The notes under the pieces were generated by a model. That model did not search any database. It was not told the origin of the DNA and worked only from the letters and a program-made list of their open reading frames with translations. Below, in pieces: positions 59,598-64,000 of a stretch of DNA of 64,000 nucleotides. The stretch comes from Streptomyces drozdowiczii (lineage in GTDB: Bacteria; Actinomycetota; Actinomycetes; Streptomycetales; Streptomycetaceae). The stretch covers positions 6,076,001 through 6,140,000 of the forward strand of contig NZ_CP098740.1 in the NCBI RefSeq assembly GCF_026167665.1, written 5' to 3'. Position 1 is the first letter of the stretch, and every line of letters starts with the position of its first letter. Made by a program: the position numbers and the translations under genes.

Positions 59598-60020
59598 ATG
59601 CCTTCCGCCTTCACCACCACGGTCCTGCACCTCACGACGGGCTCCACGGAGACCGTCACCGACCTGACATCGGACTGCGAACAGTTCCTCGCCCGCGCGG
59701 CTTCCGGCCGCGACGGCCTGCTCAACCTCTTCGTCCCGCACGCCACCGCCGGAATCGCGGTCCTGGAGACCGGCGCGGGCAGCGACGACGACCTCCTCTC
59801 CGCCCTCCACACCCTGCTCCCGGCCGACGACCGCTGGCAGCACCGCCACGGCCACCCCGGCCACGGCCGCGACCACGTCGTCCCGGCCCTGATCCCCCCG
59901 CACGCGACCCTGCCGGTGATCGCGGGCCGACTGGAACTGGGCACCTGGCAGTCGGTGTGCCTGGTCGACACGAACGTGGACAACGCGGAGCGGCAGGTGC
60001 GGCTGAGCTTCCTGGGCTGA
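59598..60020 (+). CDS. YjbQ family protein (UPF0047, secondary thiamine-phosphate synthase-like)
   Basis: 140 aa, ATG 59598. Signature GLLNLFVPHATAGIAVLETG and HGHPGHGRDHVVPALIPPHATLPV, then ELGTWQSVCLVDTNV, with several His and Asp that line a metal/thiamine-phosphate pocket in solved relatives. The thiamine-phosphate synthase activity of this family is weak and its real role debated. Confidence 0.9.
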   Translation: MPSAFTTTVLHLTTGSTETVTDLTSDCEQFLARAASGRDGLLNLFVPHATAGIAVLETGAGSDDDLLSALHTLLPADDRWQHRHGHPGHGRDHVVPALIPPHATLPVIAGRLELGTWQSVCLVDTNVDNAERQVRLSFLG

Positions 60021-60069
60021 TCGAGATCGTTCAGCTGGGTCGTACCGCCGATTCTCCGTACCATGCGCG

Positions 60070-60243
60070 CTCGAACGACTCTCTGCCGCCGCCTCCGTCG
60101 GGGCTCACGTCATCGGCTGGGCGGACGACTGGGAGGTCTCCGGGGCCACCGATCCCGTGACCCGCCCCAGCCTGGGCCCGTGGCTCCGTGACGAGAAGGG
60201 CCCGTACGACGGTTTGGTCGCCGCAGCCGTGAATACCTGTTGA
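60070..60243 (+). pseudogene. Serine recombinase (resolvase N-terminal) fragment
   Basis: 57 codons ending in TGA, with no start of its own. The segment ASVGAHVIGWADDWEVSG then ATDPVTRPSLGPWLRD and GPYDGLVAAAV corresponds to the middle of the catalytic resolvase domain of actinomycete site-specific recombinases, where xxVGWAxDxDVSG, RPxLGPWL and WDxLVAxKLDRxGR are usual. The upstream Tyr/Ser catalytic part and everything after AAAV are missing, so it is a relic of an integrative element. Confidence 0.6.
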
Positions 60244-60417
60244 CCACGGTCGCCCTGTGCGGGCAGTGCCATACGCGGCTCTGCACCCAGACGTCACAGG
60301 GCGCCCCACCGCGCTGCTCGTGTACGGCGCGGAACAAGGGCCGGCTTCAGGCGCGACACTGTCGGCCCGTACCACGCCGTGTGGTTCCGGGACCGATACG
60401 CCGCGTCGGGACGGGAG

Positions 60418-60603
60418 TTGGCCGCTCTCGAGGCTGAGCCGAGGCACCGTCCAGCCGCTGGGGGCGGTGCGGGACGCGGCGACCAGTCGCGGCTCGGCCA
60501 GGGCCGCCGGCGCGGCGGCGAACTCCTCGCCAGACCAGTCCAGTTCGCGGCGCACCTGATCGGGCCGCCGGAGCGGGTCCGCGGCGATGCGGGCGTACAG
60601 GTT
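60418..60603 (-). pseudogene. Fragment of a LuxR-type regulator N-terminal domain
   Basis: About 62 codons in one frame: NLYARIAADPLRRPDQVR, ELDWSGEEFAAAPAAL, AEPRLVAASRTAPSGWTVPR. This resembles the TrmB-like winged-helix start of Streptomyces LuxR-family regulators, the same family as the intact gene at 61065. No LuxR C-terminal HTH follows, and downstream reading is not coherent. A decayed copy adjacent to the recombinase relic. Confidence 0.45.
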
Positions 60604-61064
60604 CTCGCCGTGGCTCCTTCGGACGTCAGGCGTCGCAGCGCACCCCCACAGCACCCCCGTACTCGCGCGCAGCCAATTGAAGCACGCCGGGGGCGTCCCG
60701 GCCCCCGATACGGGGCAGCGGGGAAATCCGGCGGGGGTGAAGTTCGGCCAGCGGCCCGCCGTACGCGAAGAATCCTGGCGCCCAACGGGTACCGGCCGTT
60801 ATTTTCCTGCCGTCCGGCGCCGGGCCGTGTCTTGATTTCGCAGTGTTTCTTCGTCATGGCGGTGAGGACCCCCGGATGACCTGGGGTCTTCACGCTCCCG
60901 GACGCCGTACGGGTCGGTGCCCGGCGGCCCGCCTGGCCGGAACCGGCGAGACCCGTGATCGTTTTGCGCGGGGGGCCTGTCCATCTGTCGGACCACGCCT
61001 TAACAAGATCTTCCGTCGCGCTTTATCGTCTCCGTGTCCGGTTGCTGCACGGCATTTAGTTGCC
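60604..61064. other. Intergenic region upstream of the LuxR gene
   Basis: 461 bases without a supportable gene. It contains a hairpin GACCCCCGG-ATGA-CCTGGGGTC (60867-60888, one mismatch) and an AT-richer stretch (CTTAACAAGATCTTCC, CTTTATCG) from about 61000 that probably holds the luxR promoter. Confidence 0.5.
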
Positions 61065-62096
61065 ATGGGTGCGAGAAGGCGGAAATTGAAGACACATGAG
61101 GATGTTCCGGGGGAGTTCCTGGACAGTGGACTTCTCCGACGCGTGTACGGATTCATGCTCGACGCCAGCAGGTGTGACGGGGACGCGCTCGATGTGGAGA
61201 CGGCGTGTGCACAGCTGGAGGTGCGCGAGGAGCACTTCCGGGAGGCGCTGGCCGACCTGGTCGCCCTCGGCCTGCTGGTGAACCGGCCGGGGCGCGGCTT
61301 CGTCGCCGTGTCCCCCGACGAGGCGACCACCCGCGTACTGCTCCCCCTGGAGTCCGAACTGCGCACCCGGCGCGCGCGGGTGGAGGAGGTCAGGCGCCGC
61401 CTGGTGTCGTTCTCGCCGGTCTTCGACGCCAGCCTGCTGGCGCGCGAGAACCGGCGCCAGATCGAGACCATCGACAACCTCCCCGACGTGCGGGCCGCGA
61501 TCGCCGAGCTGTCGGCCAAGGCCGGCCGGGAGATCCTCACGGCCCAGCCGGGCGGCGGCCGTCGCGAGGACGTGCTGGTCGAGGCGGCGCCGCGGGACTA
61601 CGACACCCTCGACCGGGGCGTGGTGATGCGGATCCTCTACCAGCACACCGCCCGCTCGAGCCGGGGCACCCAGTCCTACGTGGAGCAGGTCACGCGCCGC
61701 GGGGCCCAGGTGCGCACGCTGGACGACCAGTTCATGCGGTTCCTGGTGTTCGACCGGGAGTGCGCGGTGTTCGCGAACCCCGCCGACCCCAACGGCGCGG
61801 TGGTGGTGCGCAATCCGTTCGTCGTCGCCTTCATGGTGGAGACGTACGAGCGCCTGTGGCTGACCGCGGAGCCCTTCGAGGCCGACGGCGACGCCCAGCC
61901 GGAGATCATGGACGACCTCAAGGACGCCATCGTCCGCCTGCTCACGGCGGGGATGACCGACGCGGCCGTGGCCCGCCGCCTGGGGATGTCCGTACGCACC
62001 TGCCGGCGCCACGTCGCCGAGATCATGACGTCCCTCGACGCCGAGAGCCGCTTCCAGGCCGGTTACCTGCTCGCTCTGCAGGAACAGCCCAAGTGA
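61065..62096 (+). CDS. LuxR family regulator with TrmB-like N-terminal domain
   Basis: 343 aa, ATG 61065 (MGARRRKLKTHEDVPGEF). N-terminal winged-helix-like part: LRRVYGFMLDASRCDGDALDVETACAQLEVREEHFREALADLVALGLLV. A middle phospholipase-D-like/sensory region of about 150 residues contains RGVVMRILYQHTARSS, VTRRGAQVRTLDDQFMRFLVFDRECAVF. The C-terminal LuxR HTH is TAGMTDAAVARRLGMSVRTCRRHVAEIMTSLDAESRFQAGYLLA. Not a response regulator or an AHL receptor. It sits 263 bases upstream of the exported-peptide gene and likely controls it. Confidence 0.9.
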   Translation: MGARRRKLKTHEDVPGEFLDSGLLRRVYGFMLDASRCDGDALDVETACAQLEVREEHFREALADLVALGLLVNRPGRGFVAVSPDEATTRVLLPLESELRTRRARVEEVRRRLVSFSPVFDASLLARENRRQIETIDNLPDVRAAIAELSAKAGREILTAQPGGGRREDVLVEAAPRDYDTLDRGVVMRILYQHTARSSRGTQSYVEQVTRRGAQVRTLDDQFMRFLVFDRECAVFANPADPNGAVVVRNPFVVAFMVETYERLWLTAEPFEADGDAQPEIMDDLKDAIVRLLTAGMTDAAVARRLGMSVRTCRRHVAEIMTSLDAESRFQAGYLLALQEQPK

Positions 62097-62196
62097 CCTG
62101 CGGTGACGCGCCAGTGCCGCCGCGTCGCCACGGTTCCTTCACACCGCAGCCCGATTGGCTCCCCCTCGTCCGGCTTGCCCCTTTCCTTCTCGTGGA

Positions 62197-62221
62197 CATC
62201 AAGTTGCCATGCAGCTTGATG
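62197..62221. promoter_or_regulatory. Dyad and promoter upstream of the exported-peptide gene
   Basis: Perfect repeat CATCAAG-N11-CTTGATG. Its right arm contains a -35-like TTGATG (62216-62221), 17 bases before TACTCG (62239-62244). A natural site for the preceding LuxR regulator or another factor acting on the peptide/ligase operon. Confidence 0.45.
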
Positions 62222-62359
62222 CTCCACCGGTTTTTCACTACTCGGCCCGCGCTCCTGGCACGTTGATGCCAGAACGGTGAGCGGCCCGCAGCGCGGTACG
62301 GCGGAATTCGCGAGAACCGGTGACAAGGCGCGGCAACGGACGTAGTGAGGGGCTGGACA

Positions 62360-62503
62360 GTGCATCGCTTCGGCAAGGTGACTGCTGCGGGAATCGCGAT
62401 CATCGTGGCCGTCCTGGGCAGTGCGGAGGTTTCCGCCGCAGGGCAGCGGGGAATTCCCGCGACCGCGACCGCCGCTCCGGCCGGCGACACCGGCTGGGGA
62501 TAA
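62360..62503 (+). CDS. 47-aa exported peptide precursor ending GDTGWG
   Basis: GTG 62360. The sequence has a basic start (MHRFGKV), a hydrophobic core TAAGIAIIVAVLGSAEVSA consistent with a signal peptide, then a short tail AGQRGIPATATAAPAGDTGWG. Signal cleavage near SAA would release about 20 residues. The stop is only four bases before the ligase GTG, so the two are translationally coupled. No homologue of known function recognised. Candidate signal or modified peptide. Confidence 0.6.
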   Translation: MHRFGKVTAAGIAIIVAVLGSAEVSAAGQRGIPATATAAPAGDTGWG

Positions 62504-62507
62504 TTCC

Positions 62508-64000
62508 GTGTCGAATTCGATCAATGACCTGTACCGGAGCTTGGCGGAGCACCCCGAACGCCGGATGCGTTTCGTGTCCTTCGCCGGGAAACTCGAAACG
62601 AGGAATTTCCCGGAGATTTACAAGGACGTCATGGAACTCATGGACGAGTTGCGGGAATCCGGGTGCCGGGCCGGTGACCTGGTGGGGGTGACGGGCCCCA
62701 ACTCCTACGAGTGGGTCCTCGCGGACCTGGCCCTGCTCGGCCTCGGCTGCGTCCCGGTGGCCCTGGCGCTGGAGCAGGGCGCCGACGGCCGGGCGCTGGC
62801 GGCCCTCGCCGACGCGTACGGCCTCGCGGCGGTCTTCACGACCAGGGCGCCCGCGCCGGACAGAGAACGACCGGCCGGAGAACTGCCGAATGGTGAGCTG
62901 CCGGACGGGGAGCTGCCGGACGGCGTCGCGGCGCTCACCGCGCGGCCGTTGAAGCTCGTCCGGCGCGACGTCCCGGCCGGTGCGCGACCGACCCTGCCGG
63001 GGGACGCCTTCACCATCGCCTTCTCCTCGGGCACCGCGGGCAGCAAGAAGGGCCTGCTCATGTCCGCAGCGGGGGTGGAGAACACCATGCGCATCTCCGC
63101 CGAGGCGTGGCGGCTCACCGCCGACGACGACCTGCTGATCGTGATGCCGTTCTCCAACTTCCAGCAGCGGTACCTGCTGTACACGGCCGTGCGGTACGGC
63201 ACCGACGTGACGGTGGTCCCCCCGGAGCGGATGCTCCAGAAGCTGCGCGAACTCGCGCCCACGGTCGTCCTCGGGCCGCCGTCCTTCTTCGAGCTGCCCG
63301 CCAACCGGGTCGGCTCGGCGGGCCCGCGCGAGCGGCTGCCCTACCTCCTGGCCACGGCCCTGCACGCGCTCGTCCCCGGGCGGGCCGGCCGCCGGCTGCG
63401 GGCCCGTCTCGGGCGCCGCTGGACGGGGGTGTACGGGTCGCGGGTGCGGCTGATGCTCACCGGCTCGGCCCCGGTGCCCCCGCGCACGGTGCGGGTGTTC
63501 CAGCGCCTGGGCGCACCGCTCTTCGAGGTTTACGGGAGCAGCGAGATCGGCTGGATCGCCTTCAACCTGCCCGGCGGGCACCGGATCGGCAGCGCCGGGC
63601 GCCCGGTGGACGGGGTGCGCGTGGACGTCGCGGACGACGGCGAGATCACCGTGCGCACCGGACTGCCCCAGTGCCTGGGGTACGTCTTCGAGGGCGTCGG
63701 CACGCAGGACGCGGTCTTCCTCGGCGACGGCCGGATCGTCACCGGGGACCTCGGGGAGTTCGACCGCGCGGGCTTCTTGCGGCTGAAGGGCCGCAAGAAG
63801 AACGTGATCATCACGCGCAGCGGGGTGAAGATCAACCCCGAGGAGCTGGAACTCGCCCTGGAGAAGGCATGCCCCGGCGTGCGGGCGATGGTCGCGGCGC
63901 CGGACGGCGGCGGACTGCTGAGCTGCGTCGTCTGGGTCGAGGACGTGGCGGACGCGGACCGGGTCGCGCAGGTGGAGGCGTACCTGGAGGAGGCGAACGG
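62508..64000 (+). CDS. AMP-dependent acyl-CoA/acyl ligase (ANL superfamily), 3' end outside the window
   Basis: GTG 62508; at least 497 residues, still open at the window edge. It starts (M)SNSINDLYRSLAEHPE. ANL motifs: DLVGVTGPNSYEWVLADLALLGLGCVPVAL, A3 P-loop AFSSGTAGSKKG (Ser/Thr-rich), EVYGSSEIG (A5), ITRSGVKINPEELE and the GRKKNVI hinge (A8). The catalytic Lys near the C-terminus has not been reached. It adenylates a carboxylic acid and passes it to CoA or a carrier protein. Coupling to the peptide gene and the preceding LuxR suggests the start of a biosynthetic cluster. Confidence 0.88.
   Translation, partial: MSNSINDLYRSLAEHPERRMRFVSFAGKLETRNFPEIYKDVMELMDELRESGCRAGDLVGVTGPNSYEWVLADLALLGLGCVPVALALEQGADGRALAALADAYGLAAVFTTRAPAPDRERPAGELPNGELPDGELPDGVAALTARPLKLVRRDVPAGARPTLPGDAFTIAFSSGTAGSKKGLLMSAAGVENTMRISAEAWRLTADDDLLIVMPFSNFQQRYLLYTAVRYGTDVTVVPPERMLQKLRELAPTVVLGPPSFFELPANRVGSAGPRERLPYLLATALHALVPGRAGRRLRARLGRRWTGVYGSRVRLMLTGSAPVPPRTVRVFQRLGAPLFEVYGSSEIGWIAFNLPGGHRIGSAGRPVDGVRVDVADDGEITVRTGLPQCLGYVFEGVGTQDAVFLGDGRIVTGDLGEFDRAGFLRLKGRKKNVIITRSGVKINPEELELALEKACPGVRAMVAAPDGGGLLSCVVWVEDVADADRVAQVEAYLEEAN
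62880..62924 (+). repeat. Three tandem 15-bp repeats in the ligase gene
   Basis: Unit GARCTGCCGRAYGGN occurs three times in frame, encoding ELPxG three times (ELPNG, ELPDG, ELPDG). It forms a flexible insertion between the first subdomain and the P-loop part of the ligase. Length variation between strains would be expected. Confidence 0.7.

Noticed and set aside
60031..60654. Single 207-codon minus-strand gene
   Set aside because: Only about 62 codons look like real protein; the rest overlaps the recombinase relic and is incoherent.

Overview
The window reads as chromosomal DNA of a Streptomyces or close relative. It is very GC-rich and densely coded with strong GC3 bias, and it carries actinomycete hallmark families: a whiJ/abaA-type regulator set, the MurT-GatD lipid II amidase, CebR-controlled cellulases, a heterodimeric ABC exporter and DUF397. 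No rRNA, tRNA or CRISPR array was seen.

Layout. 1-3.4 kb: truncated CNNM/CBS membrane protein, GNAT acetyltransferase, cytochrome P450, SAM methyltransferase. 3.4-7.9 kb: biotin synthesis, bioB-bioA-bioD divergent from bioF. 7.9-9.6 kb: whiJ/abaA-like trio (DUF397, XRE regulator, RsbW-like kinase). 9.6-12 kb: NlpC/P60 hydrolase behind a c-di-AMP riboswitch, a ClpP homologue without catalytic Ser and His, and an orphan Phd antitoxin with a TGTAC/GTACA operator. 12-17.3 kb: DUF3533-type membrane protein with divergent TetR, epimerase, PlsC, and a sigma factor joined to an extracellular CAP domain. 17.4-24.4 kb: secreted GH6, GH48 and GH10 enzymes, all ending in CBM3, with a perfect CebR box upstream of GH10. 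25-30 kb: HIT protein, 52-aa membrane protein, CtaG, 6-phosphofructokinase, GatD, MurT. 30.1-33.6 kb: Ala/Thr-rich leader ORF, editing-less AlaRS paralogue, PL9-like pectate lyase, ComB-like phosphatase. 33.7-47.4 kb: deformylase, TetR/acyl-CoA dehydrogenase pair, glutathione peroxidase, antiporter, TesB, DEAD/DEAH helicase, DUF457 protein. 47.5-60 kb: two ABC exporter systems, L,D-transpeptidase lipoprotein, D-lactate dehydrogenase, MltG, flavin monooxygenase, YjbQ. 60-61 kb: decayed recombinase and regulator fragments. 61-64 kb: LuxR regulator, 47-aa exported peptide, and an AMP-dependent acyl ligase running off the window. This last group is the best candidate for an undescribed system.

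A major caveat concerns sequence quality. Ten genes are each interrupted by one or two single-base deletions (12 sites), almost all in G/C homopolymers. Restoring one base per site makes every gene full length and in frame. This looks like homopolymer under-calling in the assembly rather than true gene decay. Those genes are given here as single features with the break point noted.

Many convergent gene pairs are separated by strong GC hairpins. Several divergent regulator/target pairs carry clear dyads: TetR 13.1 kb, TetR 35 kb, TetR 41.2 kb, MarR 55.5 kb.
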